Origin: Alkalicoccus saliphilus | GTDB taxonomy: Bacteria; Bacillota; Bacilli; Bacillales; Salisediminibacteriaceae | Direction: 5' to 3' | NCBI RefSeq assembly: GCF_003044065.1 | Contig: NZ_PZJJ01000002.1 | Location: 124,001-188,000, forward strand | DNA: 64,000 bases | In this document: positions 7,889-16,497 of the stretch, one piece after another | How the letters are laid out: every line of letters starts with the position of its first letter | How positions within the stretch are numbered: position 1 is the stretch's first letter | Translations under genes and position numbers: made by a program | The notes under the pieces: model-generated | Told to the model about the DNA's origin: nothing | Database searches by the model: none | Seen by the model: only the letters and a program-made list of their open reading frames with translations

Positions 7889-10144
7889 ATGGATTTTGAA
7901 GATCCCCTGGAGGAAATACCGAAACGGAAAAAAGAAGGAGTTGCGGGCCGGATTCGTTTCTGGGGAGTAAAGCGTATAAAGAACGCATTTTATTGGGATA
8001 AAGGATTGGAAGGGGTACTGCTTGCAATGTTTTTAGCAAGTACTGTTGCAGCAGCTATTGGTGCTCTTGCTACTCCGACCGGTCTTGGGCGGGGGATGGA
8101 TATGTTCATGTATTTGTCTGCCAATACGGGAGCTTTTGCGGGAATTGCCGCAGGAGGAGCAGTCCTGCTTTCCTTCCTGTACTTCCCTCTCCCCAGGCTT
8201 CTACTCAGTGCCTCGGCATATACTGCCTATCTTGCTTATTACATACAGGAGGAAGCCAATCTCGGAGCTTATTTTACAATTATCATGACAGGTGTTTTCC
8301 TAATCAGTGCTTATATGCTCGGAGGGCTGATTCAGCTGTGGAGGGGGAGAATAAGGGTGGGTCTGAAGCTGATTTACAGCCTCATACCTGCAGCCTGGTT
8401 TGTGTTTATTTTTACATACCACCCAACCATAGAGCATCATGAACCTGAGTCTTCTTTTGCTGATATAGAAGAAACAAACTTTTCTGATATCACTGATCCA
8501 GGTGAACCAGGAATTTATGAAGTTCAAAAACTGTATTACGGAAACGGTCAGGACCGTCATAGAGATCATTTTGGGGAAGGGACAGATATTGTTTCTTCTA
8601 CCGTAGATGCTTCTGCATATTTCGATGATGAAGAATGGGAGCCCTGGCGTACCCGCTTTTGGGGATTCGATGAATCAGCTTTTCCGCTGAATGGTGAAAT
8701 GTGGCTTCCGGAAGGGGAAGGTCCTTTCCCTGTAGTTTTGATAGCGCATGGTAATCACCGGATGGAAAATTTTTCTGATGCAGGGTATGGATATTTGGGA
8801 GAGCACCTTGCTTCGCATGGCTATGCCGCCATTTCTTTGGATCAGAATTTCGTGAATTTCTCCAATTGGACCGGAAGCCCAAATGAAGATATGAAGCTCC
8901 GGACATGGCTTTATATGCAGCATCTGCTTGAACTCCAAGTGATGCAGGAGACGGAAGGTCATCTGCTGGAGAATAAACTTGATATAAACGAAATTGCTCT
9001 TGTTGGTCATTCCAGAGGGGGGCAGGCCGCGGCGATGGCAGCAGATTATGAACGCTTTTTTGAAGAAGATTCGACACTGGATGGTATGGAAAATCTGGAA
9101 ATACAAACAGTAGTCGGGCTTGCTCCGACCGATCAGGAAGTGGATGAAACGCGTCCTGCCCCGGAGGATATTAACTATTTGACACTTCACGGGGCAAGAG
9201 ATGGCGATGTTCACAATTTTCGGGGCGACAGACAGTACAGCCGGATTACATTCAGCGGTGAAGAATCATTGTTAAAATCAGCTGTATACATTGCGGAAGC
9301 CAACCATAGTCAGTTTAATACAGACTGGGGCAGAGCAGACATGCGATTACCCGGGGGGCTTTTCCTGAGCCGGGAACAGATGCTGGAGCCGGAAGAGCAG
9401 CAAAAGCTTACAAAAGTTTATTTGACAGCTTTTTTTGAAGCAGTGATACGAGGGGAAGAAGACTATGTGCCGCTTTTCCAGGATGTAAGGTATGGAAGCA
9501 GCTGGCTGCCGGAAACAAAGTATGTGACACGCTACCTTGATTCCTCCTACGAACCTTTAGTCAGTTTTAACAGGGAGAACGACAGAACAATGTTTCCTGA
9601 AGGAATAAGGGCTGAAGGGGAAAGTTTTACAGAGTGGCACAAAGTATCCACACTCGATAGAGCAGGAAGCAGAAAAGCACCGGATGGGGTGCAGTTGGAA
9701 TGGGGGGTAGATGGAGAATATTCCCTTCTGCTGCCGGATGAATTTCGAAATGAATACTTTGAAGGGAATGAAGCAGCTTTTTCCTTTTCGATGGCTCAAA
9801 TGGACCGGGAATTCGATGGAGAGGTGAGGGGGGACACGTCCCCGGCTGCTGACATCCGGTTTGTTTTTACAGATGGGACAGAAACACTGATATCAGTGGA
9901 TGATCTTTACAATATACCTTCCTCTATCTGGACGCAGTATTCCCGCTATCCTTTTCTTGAAGACCATTTCCGGGAAGGAAAATATGAAGAAGCTATTGAA
10001 CCGGCTTTTCAAACTTATATGTTTCAAACAGACAATTTCACAGAAGAGATGGAACTTCAAAACCTTGAGCGTATAACATGGGAATTTTATGATGGGCCGG
10101 GAAATATAGTCATAGATGACATTGGTTTTTTCAGGAACGAATAA
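7889..10144 (+). CDS. Membrane-anchored alpha/beta hydrolase (chlorophyllase/dienelactone hydrolase-like)
   Basis: A 751-residue two-part protein. Residues about 40-180 form four or five membrane spans. After a linker, a soluble alpha/beta hydrolase domain (about 265-520) is predicted outside the cell. It has a PVVLIAHGNHR oxyanion region, the nucleophile S375 in GHSRGGQ, and a candidate catalytic H473 in EANHSQF. A C-terminal beta-rich domain (about 540-751) resembles a carbohydrate-binding or jelly-roll module, but this is inference. The ATG at 7889 is preferred over the GTG at 7883 because AAGGAG lies 8 nt before it. The gene begins 21 nt after msrA and may be cotranscribed with it. The substrate is unknown. 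Confidence 0.82.
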   Translation: MDFEDPLEEIPKRKKEGVAGRIRFWGVKRIKNAFYWDKGLEGVLLAMFLASTVAAAIGALATPTGLGRGMDMFMYLSANTGAFAGIAAGGAVLLSFLYFPLPRLLLSASAYTAYLAYYIQEEANLGAYFTIIMTGVFLISAYMLGGLIQLWRGRIRVGLKLIYSLIPAAWFVFIFTYHPTIEHHEPESSFADIEETNFSDITDPGEPGIYEVQKLYYGNGQDRHRDHFGEGTDIVSSTVDASAYFDDEEWEPWRTRFWGFDESAFPLNGEMWLPEGEGPFPVVLIAHGNHRMENFSDAGYGYLGEHLASHGYAAISLDQNFVNFSNWTGSPNEDMKLRTWLYMQHLLELQVMQETEGHLLENKLDINEIALVGHSRGGQAAAMAADYERFFEEDSTLDGMENLEIQTVVGLAPTDQEVDETRPAPEDINYLTLHGARDGDVHNFRGDRQYSRITFSGEESLLKSAVYIAEANHSQFNTDWGRADMRLPGGLFLSREQMLEPEEQQKLTKVYLTAFFEAVIRGEEDYVPLFQDVRYGSSWLPETKYVTRYLDSSYEPLVSFNRENDRTMFPEGIRAEGESFTEWHKVSTLDRAGSRKAPDGVQLEWGVDGEYSLLLPDEFRNEYFEGNEAAFSFSMAQMDREFDGEVRGDTSPAADIRFVFTDGTETLISVDDLYNIPSSIWTQYSRYPFLEDHFREGKYEEAIEPAFQTYMFQTDNFTEEMELQNLERITWEFYDGPGNIVIDDIGFFRNE

Positions 10145-10507
10145 TTACGAAAGCCGTTCATTCCTGTAAGGGGGCACTGAATTAAGGAAGAAATATATTG
10201 GAAGGTGCTTTTTTATGCATAGATAAACGATTCTTTACTTCTGCCTCCTTTAAAGCTTTCCGGACGGGGAAGCTTCGGAAGGGAAACTATCTCTTTATCG
10301 AAAACGGCTTTTAAAAGCGGATTTTCAGGGCAGTGTCTATCTATACACGCAAAAAACACTTAATCAACACTCTGAAAAGAAGGAGGACATAAACTGTTCT
10401 CCTTCTTTTTTTCTTGCTGATTAAATTACGCCGTTGGTAAAGTTCTTCTGTCATGGGGGATCTATCTCCGGCACTTATTCGTTAGCAGAATACTGGATGA
10501 CTTTCCT
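10145..10507. other. Intergenic region with two hairpins
   Basis: A GGCAC/GTGCT hairpin near 10173-10207 followed by six T is a possible first terminator after the hydrolase gene. The stronger terminator at 10375-10411 is listed separately. No gene was found in between. Confidence 0.45.
10375..10411 (+). terminator. Intrinsic terminator
   Basis: AAGAAGGAG pairs with CTCCTTCTT across a short internal loop and is followed by a T-rich tract. It lies between the plus-strand hydrolase gene and the convergent minus-strand gene ending at 10508. Confidence 0.7.
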
Positions 10508-11218
10508 TCAGTTTTTTTCGTACTTCCCAACTGTTTCTGCTGCGTGCAGAAGGTCGTTTAAAAATTTTTGGTTGTAGGAGGCTGTGCGGAACGGCCGGGC
10601 TTTTTTAATTTCAATGCGCGTGCCGCATCCTCGGCTCCTGCACAGCATCATTTCTTCTTCCGGACGGGTGATGTAGGGCCTCCTTTTTTTACATGAAGGG
10701 CAGGTGAGCCGGAGCAGGTGTGCGACCGGCTGCTGTTTGAAAGCACCATCCGTTTCATCTTTGGAAAGCCTCGATTCCTCCTGGAAAAGGTAAGCATTTG
10801 TAGCGGCCCGCCCTGTACGCTTAATGAGTGTTTCAAGTTTCAGACTCGGCTTCGAGTTTTTAACCGGTTTTTTCACTACTTTAATCCGGTCATAATCATC
10901 AGCTTCCAGCAGGCCGTACCCGGCGGGGATTTCTTCTTTGGATAAAAGTCCTTCAGGTGTGAGGATATAAGCATAATGAGCTGCGGCTATGTAGCCGTAA
11001 TCCCCCTGAAGCACTTCATCGCGAAGAAAATCCTCCCGTGTTGCTTTTACTTCAATAATGCGGGACTCTTTCCTTTTTATATTGATCCCCACTGCATCGG
11101 CAGTACGTTTTCTGCGCTGCATATAAAGTTTTACTTCAGCAGCACACAAATCCGTCATTTTACTTTTCAGCCACAGCACGCCCTGATGCTTCAAGTGTCG
11201 GTGTACATTACTTTCCAT
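10508..11218 (-). CDS. MmcB-like DNA repair/nuclease-fold protein with C-terminal zinc ribbon
   Basis: A 236-residue protein. The N-terminal two-thirds resemble the MmcB family (PD-(D/E)xK-like fold): RTADAVGINIKRKESRIIEVKATREDFLRD gives the D...ExK arrangement of a nuclease active site. It continues with YAYILTPEGLLSKEEIPAGYGLLEAD, typical of the family's later strand. A four-cysteine zinc ribbon follows near the C-terminus (CPSCKKRRPY ... CRSRGCG). It is predicted to be cytoplasmic and DNA-related, with exact function unproven. It is a single minus-strand gene with about 140 nt of non-coding DNA upstream. Confidence 0.72.
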   Translation of the reverse strand: MESNVHRHLKHQGVLWLKSKMTDLCAAEVKLYMQRRKRTADAVGINIKRKESRIIEVKATREDFLRDEVLQGDYGYIAAAHYAYILTPEGLLSKEEIPAGYGLLEADDYDRIKVVKKPVKNSKPSLKLETLIKRTGRAATNAYLFQEESRLSKDETDGAFKQQPVAHLLRLTCPSCKKRRPYITRPEEEMMLCRSRGCGTRIEIKKARPFRTASYNQKFLNDLLHAAETVGKYEKN

Positions 11219-11358
11219 TTATGCTTCATCCTCCAGTTAATAGTTAAACAAATGACCCAGTTCAAGCTTTCATGCTGATAAAAAGGTGCCTTCAGCTTCT
11301 TCCACGTGGTGGGTTGAAACAATGATCCCTCCAGCAGTGAAAACACACGTTAACATAA

Positions 11359-11847
11359 TTAAACAAATATAAGTACATCGGCCATAAAGAGAGCGATCAG
11401 CACTCCCTGAAGCAGTCCTTTGGCGAAGGAACCTGCAAGAAATCCAAAGAGTGTTCCGACTGCGGCCTTTGCAGACTCTTTTAATGGTTTTTTCTGAGCT
11501 AGCTCCGTCATGAGAACGAGCAGAAACGGAACAATAAAAATACCGAATGGAGGGATGATGAACATTCCTGCAATAAGTCCTACAGTAGCTGCTGTTGTTC
11601 CGTGCCGGGAGGATCCGTACTTTTTAACGAAGAACATACTGGCGGCATAATCTGTAACAAACAGAACCAGTGTCAGCAGAACGAGAGAGGACCACATCCA
11701 CCAGCTGACCGCTCCTCCGTCGATGAGGACGGCATAAAGTATGACAGCAGCCCAAATAAGCAGTACAGAAGGTATGATTGGATAAAGAAGACCGATAAAA
11801 CTTAGTACAAATAAAGCTGCGATGATAGTCCAGACTAATACTTCCAT
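11359..11847 (-). CDS. DUF456 family membrane protein (YqgC-like)
   Basis: A 162-residue integral membrane protein with about five hydrophobic segments, corresponding to the DUF456 family (B. subtilis YqgC). Recognisable features are LLYPIIPSVLLIWAAVILYA near the N-terminus, the central KKYGSSRHGTTAATVGLIAG loop rich in glycine and small residues, and PPFGIFIVPF. The family function is unknown. It lies 13 nt downstream of the preceding minus-strand gene, so the two are probably one transcript. Confidence 0.88.
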   Translation of the reverse strand: MEVLVWTIIAALFVLSFIGLLYPIIPSVLLIWAAVILYAVLIDGGAVSWWMWSSLVLLTLVLFVTDYAASMFFVKKYGSSRHGTTAATVGLIAGMFIIPPFGIFIVPFLLVLMTELAQKKPLKESAKAAVGTLFGFLAGSFAKGLLQGVLIALFMADVLIFV

Positions 11848-11860
11848 TCCATTACGCTCC

Positions 11861-12160
11861 TTACGGCAGATCCGGCAGTGATCCGGCGGCTGCCTGAAGT
11901 TTTTTCATCAGATGAGGTGCATTCCTCATTATATAATAACTGTACCCTTGCCTGCCCCGGTAGACACTGTTTTTTATTATAAGTCCTTTTTCTTCAAGGC
12001 GGAGCATTGCTGATGTCCTTATGTACGTGCAGCATAAGTGGTCTTTATTGGAGAGCTGAATCAGCCGCCACAGTGTCTTTTTTTCGGAGAGAGGCAGGGA
12101 GCGGAGCGTTTTCCATACTTCCTGCTCTTCCCGGGGAAGATCTTCAGGCGAAAGTTTCAA
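11861..12160 (-). CDS. Small winged-helix-like hypothetical protein
   Basis: A 99-residue basic protein with no signal peptide. The stretch WKTLRSLPLSEKKTLWRLIQLSNKDHL, then MLRLEEKGLIIKNSVYRGRQGYSYYIM, looks like a small winged-helix DNA-binding fold in which the last strands form the wing. It heads a two-gene minus-strand unit with the DUF456 gene and is divergent from the alcohol dehydrogenase gene at 12286. A local regulator is plausible, but I do not recognise the family. Confidence 0.7.
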   Translation of the reverse strand: MKLSPEDLPREEQEVWKTLRSLPLSEKKTLWRLIQLSNKDHLCCTYIRTSAMLRLEEKGLIIKNSVYRGRQGYSYYIMRNAPHLMKKLQAAAGSLPDLP

Positions 12161-12285
12161 ATTGATAACCCCTTTCCCTCTTGAGGAAATGATAGAAAGA
12201 ACTAACTATAGTATAATGGAAAACGGAACCAATAAAAATTATCCGCTTTAAGTACCCGGCTACAGGAAAGGAGAATAACTTTATT

Positions 12286-13296
12286 ATGAAAGCATACACA
12301 CACGCAGGAAAACAAGGAATTGAAGGAACTAAGATTGAAGAAATGGATATACGCAGACCGGGACCGGGTGAAGTGAAAATAAAGGTCGTCACAGCCGGAC
12401 TGAATCATAGAGACCTTTTTGTTCTTCACCGTCATACAGACAACTCTCCATTAATTATTGGATCGGATGCTGCCGGCATAGTGGAAGAAGCCGGGGAAGA
12501 TGTGAAAAATGTGCAGGAAGGTGATGAGGTTATTATTAATCCCGGACTTGGCTGGGAAGAAGAGAGCGAAAGTCCGCCGGAAGGATTCCAGATTGTAGGT
12601 TTTCCGGATCATGGGACATTTGCAGAACACGTTGTCGTTCCTGCGGCGGTTGTGGAGCCAAAGCCGCCCCATCTTTCCTGGGAGGAAGCGGGGGTTCTTT
12701 CCCTTTCCGGACTCACAGCCTACCGTGCCCTTTTTACGAGAGCTGATCTGCAGAGCGGCTCTACAGTTCTCCTCCCTGGAGCAGGCAGCGGAGCCGTAAC
12801 CTTTATGGTACAGTGTGCTAAAAAAACAGGGGCAAGAGTTATCGTCACTTCCCGGTCGGAAGACAAAAGAAAAAAAGCCCTTGAGCTTGGAGCTGATGCA
12901 GCTATAGAAAGCTCTGGTGACTGGGAGGAACAGCTGGAAGGTGAAAAAGTCGATGTAGTAGTGGAAACGGTTGGAGCTGCCACTTTCCATAAATCGTTAA
13001 AACAACTTAAAAAAGGTGGCAGTCTGGTGATCTTTGGAGCTTCAGCAGGTGACGAGGTTAAACTGAACCTGCGTGATTTTTTCTATGGTCAGTACAATCT
13101 TTTGGGCAGTACGATGGGGAGTCATGAAGAATACCGGGCAATGCTTGCTTTTGTCAGTAAGCATAATATTCATCCCGTAGTAGACAGAGTTTTTTCTATT
13201 GATAAAGCGGAGGAAGCTCTGAAATACCTTGAAAAGGGTGTACAATTTGGAAAAGTTGCTCTGAGAGTCAGCGGGGAGAAAGGGGAAGAAGTATGA
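12286..13296 (+). CDS. Zinc-independent MDR oxidoreductase (quinone reductase/alcohol dehydrogenase family)
   Basis: A 336-residue medium-chain dehydrogenase/reductase of the B. subtilis YogA type. The GroES-like domain (1-130) starts MKAYTHAGKQG and carries NHRDLFV where zinc enzymes have the catalytic cysteine, so no catalytic zinc is expected. The Rossmann domain contains LLPGAGSGAVTFMVQ (about 165-180) and the TSRSEDKRKKALELGAD region that binds NADPH. The structural-zinc cysteine cluster is also missing. Its stop overlaps the next ATG (ATGA), so it is translationally coupled to the S9 peptidase gene. The substrate is not predictable. Confidence 0.88.
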   Translation: MKAYTHAGKQGIEGTKIEEMDIRRPGPGEVKIKVVTAGLNHRDLFVLHRHTDNSPLIIGSDAAGIVEEAGEDVKNVQEGDEVIINPGLGWEEESESPPEGFQIVGFPDHGTFAEHVVVPAAVVEPKPPHLSWEEAGVLSLSGLTAYRALFTRADLQSGSTVLLPGAGSGAVTFMVQCAKKTGARVIVTSRSEDKRKKALELGADAAIESSGDWEEQLEGEKVDVVVETVGAATFHKSLKQLKKGGSLVIFGASAGDEVKLNLRDFFYGQYNLLGSTMGSHEEYRAMLAFVSKHNIHPVVDRVFSIDKAEEALKYLEKGVQFGKVALRVSGEKGEEV

Positions 13297-15086
13297 TTTC
13301 GTTCCCAGAGACTAAGGTGGAACAGTTTTTTCAGACTTATACAATTCAGCATTTTACTGTTTCCGAAGATGAGAGCAGACTGCTTTTCTCGACAAACTTG
13401 AATGGCAGAATGAATATCTGGGCCCGCGATCTGCCTGACGGATTCCCTTATTTATTCGCGGAAACAAATAATTCCTCTCAGTTTATTAAAGAAGATAAGA
13501 ACCAGAAATACATTCTTACGGCACTTGATAAAGATGGAAATGAAAACTATCAGATGCAGGTTCTTCCCCCTGAAGGTGGTCTTCCCAGCGCTCTTTTTCA
13601 GGCTGGCGCAAAAGAAAAGCACATTTTTCAGGAGCTCCGGGACGACGGGACCGTTTATTTTGCCACCAGCAGAGGTAATTCAAGTTTCCTGAACGGGTTT
13701 CAGTTCAACATTCATACAGGAGAATCCAAAAAGTTGTATGAAGGAAGCAGGGGTGCAACTTTTATGACTGCTGTAAGTCCGGATGGCAGAAAAGTGATCG
13801 TCAGCGAACTTCGTGCCAATACACATATGCCGGGATACTGTATTGATGAGGAAGGAAAATGGCAGTCTTTAAGCAGTGACCCGGATACACCTCATACTAT
13901 TGGGGAGGCTGCTTTTAAATCGGACTCGGAGCTGTATTTAGTTTCCAATGAGGGAGCGGAGTACAGCTACATAGCTGAAGTGAATCTTGAAAGCGGAAAA
14001 AAACGAAAAGTTTTAAACTTTGAGGCGGAAAACGTGGAAAGTATTAAGTGGGTTAAAGAGAAGGGATTTTTGTATATTTTGACTTCTCGGGGAGTGGAAG
14101 ATCATATGTACAGCTGGGATCCTGTGACTGGAAGTCTTCAAAATCTTGAAGCACCGGCCTCTGAAATCAGTCAGTTTTCTGTTTCCAAAAGCGGGAATGT
14201 TTATATACTTGGAATGGGAGCAGATGAACCGTTTAATATTTACAGATTAATAAACGGAGACTGGAAACGTTTAACGGAAAACAGAGTACCGGGTGTACCT
14301 AAAAAGGAGATGATTTGTCCGGAAGTTATTTCCTATGAAACTTTTGATGGGAAAATGATAGAATCACTCTGGTTCCAGCCGGATCCGAATAAAAAGAACG
14401 ACCATGTCATTTTCTGGCCGCACGGAGGCCCGCAGGCAGCAGAACGCAAGCAGTTCCGGGCGATGTTTCAAAGCTTTTTGAATGAAGGGTATGCTGTGTT
14501 TGCTCCCAATTTCCGGGGGAGTACAGGCTATGGTGCTACCTTCACGAAGCTGGTCGAGCAGGATTGGGGAGAAGGACCCCGTCTGGACTGCCTGGCAGGA
14601 ATCGACTGGCTTTTCGAAACAGGGCGCTGTGCACCGGAGAAACTTTTTCTTGTAGGAGGAAGCTACGGGGGATATATGGCTCTGCTTCTCGCAGGCCGCC
14701 ATGGAGAGCGGTTCCGGGCTGTAGTAGATATTTTTGGCGTTTCCAATTTGTTTACTTTCATTAAATCAGTGCCTGATCACTGGAGGCCGATCATGGAGCG
14801 CTGGCTGGGAGATCCGGAAAAGGACAGGGAACGTCTCAAAAAGGACTCGCCCATTACTTATCTTTCGTCGATGAGAAAGCCGATGCTCGTTATACAGGGG
14901 GCAAATGATCCCCGGGTAGTGAAAAAAGAATCCGACCAAATCGTCGAAGCTCTTCAAAAACAGGGGACAGAGGTGGAGTATCTTGTTCTCGAAGACGAAG
15001 GGCATGGATTCTCCAAAAAGGAAAATGAAGTGAATGTTTATAAAACGATGCTCCGCTTTTTGGAATCTCATCAGTTCAAAGGGTAA
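13293..15086 (+). CDS. S9 family prolyl oligopeptidase / acylaminoacyl-peptidase
   Basis: A 597-residue serine peptidase. A beta-propeller-type N-terminal half (about 1-340) is followed by an alpha/beta hydrolase domain. Catalytic residues are visible: S457 in GGSYGGYM, D539 in QGANDPRV and H571 in DEGHGF. The oxyanion region FWPHGGPQAAERKQF and the NFRGSTGYG motif are typical of acylaminoacyl peptidases. There is no signal peptide, so it probably acts on cytoplasmic peptides. It forms a two-gene operon with the MDR oxidoreductase. Confidence 0.93.
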   Translation: MISFPETKVEQFFQTYTIQHFTVSEDESRLLFSTNLNGRMNIWARDLPDGFPYLFAETNNSSQFIKEDKNQKYILTALDKDGNENYQMQVLPPEGGLPSALFQAGAKEKHIFQELRDDGTVYFATSRGNSSFLNGFQFNIHTGESKKLYEGSRGATFMTAVSPDGRKVIVSELRANTHMPGYCIDEEGKWQSLSSDPDTPHTIGEAAFKSDSELYLVSNEGAEYSYIAEVNLESGKKRKVLNFEAENVESIKWVKEKGFLYILTSRGVEDHMYSWDPVTGSLQNLEAPASEISQFSVSKSGNVYILGMGADEPFNIYRLINGDWKRLTENRVPGVPKKEMICPEVISYETFDGKMIESLWFQPDPNKKNDHVIFWPHGGPQAAERKQFRAMFQSFLNEGYAVFAPNFRGSTGYGATFTKLVEQDWGEGPRLDCLAGIDWLFETGRCAPEKLFLVGGSYGGYMALLLAGRHGERFRAVVDIFGVSNLFTFIKSVPDHWRPIMERWLGDPEKDRERLKKDSPITYLSSMRKPMLVIQGANDPRVVKKESDQIVEALQKQGTEVEYLVLEDEGHGFSKKENEVNVYKTMLRFLESHQFKG

Positions 15087-15131
15087 CTTTCTTTAAAAGA
15101 TTAATTAGTGCTGCTGGTTATTCCCGCATGT

Positions 15132-15163
15132 AGAACCGGTGCTCACTGGGGAGCACCGGTTCT
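15132..15163. terminator. Hairpin between convergent genes, terminator-like
   Basis: A 13-bp perfect stem (AGAACCGGTGCTC, 15132-15144, with 15151-15163) and 6-nt loop lies between the S9 peptidase gene and the minus-strand gene ending at 15181. It lacks a T run on either strand, so termination would be weak or factor-assisted. Confidence 0.45.
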
Positions 15164-15180
15164 TGAATTAACGGGGAAGG

Positions 15181-15354
15181 TTAGTCAGTCTTATTCATTT
15201 TTCTTAGAATATCATCGCGGGGTTCCCAACAGTTAAACTGATATTCCGGCCGCGTAGTATAGCCGAGACGTATGCAATTGTACTGCATTCCTTCCGCTGT
15301 TTTTTCGGCGGCAAAATGCCGGCAGGTTGCACAGCAGTGGTATTTGGAAGTCAT
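15181..15354 (-). CDS. Small cysteine-rich protein, 57 residues
   Basis: Starts with ATG at 15354, overlapping the TGA of the acetamidase/formamidase gene (ATGA on the minus strand), and ends with TAA at 15181. The product has CC-x2-C near the N-terminus (residues 7, 8 and 11) and two more cysteines in YNCIRLG and FNCWEPRDD, a likely zinc-binding pattern. Position and overlap point to cotranslation with the amidase. I do not recognise a named family. Confidence 0.7.
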   Translation of the reverse strand: MTSKYHCCATCRHFAAEKTAEGMQYNCIRLGYTTRPEYQFNCWEPRDDILRKMNKTD

Positions 15355-16313
15355 CTGTTTCCCTCCTGCAGCTTTGTCGTAATTAAATGATGGGGAAGGA
15401 TTGCATGGACACCTTTCACCCCGTTAACTACCTGCGTAATATGAAGGTCTGCTGCAGCGCTGGCCAGTGCTGCAGCTTCCTGAGGTTTTAATCCGTACCG
15501 TCTGGAGATTTTTTCAATAAGATCTCCGAGAGCACTGGAAGCAGCAGTATTCAAATCCTTATCAAATCCAAAAGTAAGGAGCCCGGATGCAGTTTCTGCA
15601 TAAGGTTGAGTGATTTCCATGTTTTTATGGAGTGTTACTTCGACTTCCACCTCATCCATGGGACATTCCACTGCTGTACCGCTTACTTCGCCATCTCCCT
15701 GTGCTGCATGCCCGTCCCCTAAGTAAAGAGCCCCTCCGCTTACGGCGACAGGAAGAAAGAGGCGGGAACCTTCTGTTAACTGCCTGCAGTCAATGTTTCC
15801 GCCTGTAAAGTACGGCGGTGGTGTAGGATATAGGGTATTCCCTGAAGGCTGGAGCCCGATCAGCCCTAAAAACGGCCGGAGAGGGATAGTATATCTGCTG
15901 TTTCCAAACGAAGCAGAGGCTGTATTGCAGTTTCTGTCCAGCAACCAGTCCACTTGAATACGTTCACTGCCGGTAAGGTGCATAGCTTCATTCTGCCAGT
16001 TAAAGGCCCCGCCGGCCCAGTTGCGGCCGTACCATCCGGGAACAAGTCGTTTTATATGAATTTCCACTGTCATACCGGGTTCAGCTTCTTTAATGTATAC
16101 GGGTCCTATGACGGGGTGCTTTGGATCAGATTCCTCTGATGCGGGGTGATAGGTTTGGTATGGTTCACCTTCTTTTCTGCTGTATCCCCATTCTATATCA
16201 GGAGTAGTGGTTTTCAGCGTATCCCCGGAGTCAATAACTGCCGCTGGTGTATAGGTGGAGCTGAAAGAGCCCCGGAGATTTATGGACTGCAGAGGAAGAA
16301 CGTGGGTTGTCAT
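15351..16313 (-). CDS. Acetamidase/formamidase family protein
   Basis: A 320-residue member of the FmdA/AmdA family, which hydrolyses short amides to ammonia and the acid. Diagnostic stretches are GPVYIKEAEPGMTVEIHI, the GRNWAGGAFNW region, the metal-site motif YLGDGHAAQGDGE, and the C-terminal ADLHITQVVNGVKGVHA. The length matches single-domain bacterial members. It is followed by the overlapping 57-residue cysteine-rich gene. A nitrogen-scavenging role is the usual expectation, but the substrate is not determined by sequence. Confidence 0.93.
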   Translation of the reverse strand: MTTHVLPLQSINLRGSFSSTYTPAAVIDSGDTLKTTTPDIEWGYSRKEGEPYQTYHPASEESDPKHPVIGPVYIKEAEPGMTVEIHIKRLVPGWYGRNWAGGAFNWQNEAMHLTGSERIQVDWLLDRNCNTASASFGNSRYTIPLRPFLGLIGLQPSGNTLYPTPPPYFTGGNIDCRQLTEGSRLFLPVAVSGGALYLGDGHAAQGDGEVSGTAVECPMDEVEVEVTLHKNMEITQPYAETASGLLTFGFDKDLNTAASSALGDLIEKISRRYGLKPQEAAALASAAADLHITQVVNGVKGVHAILPHHLITTKLQEGNR

Positions 16314-16497
16314 TGAGCATCATCCTTTGATTAAATTCTTTGTTCGTCTTTTTGTGATATCCAGCAGGACTGAAACAGCCGCCTGCGGAGGAAAAGTATT
16401 TTTTAGGAACCGTTGAACAACCAGGTTTCAAAACAGGGGCGACAAAAAAGAACGTTTTCTAAGATGATGCCACAGCTTTGCTTAAAAAGACAGAGAA

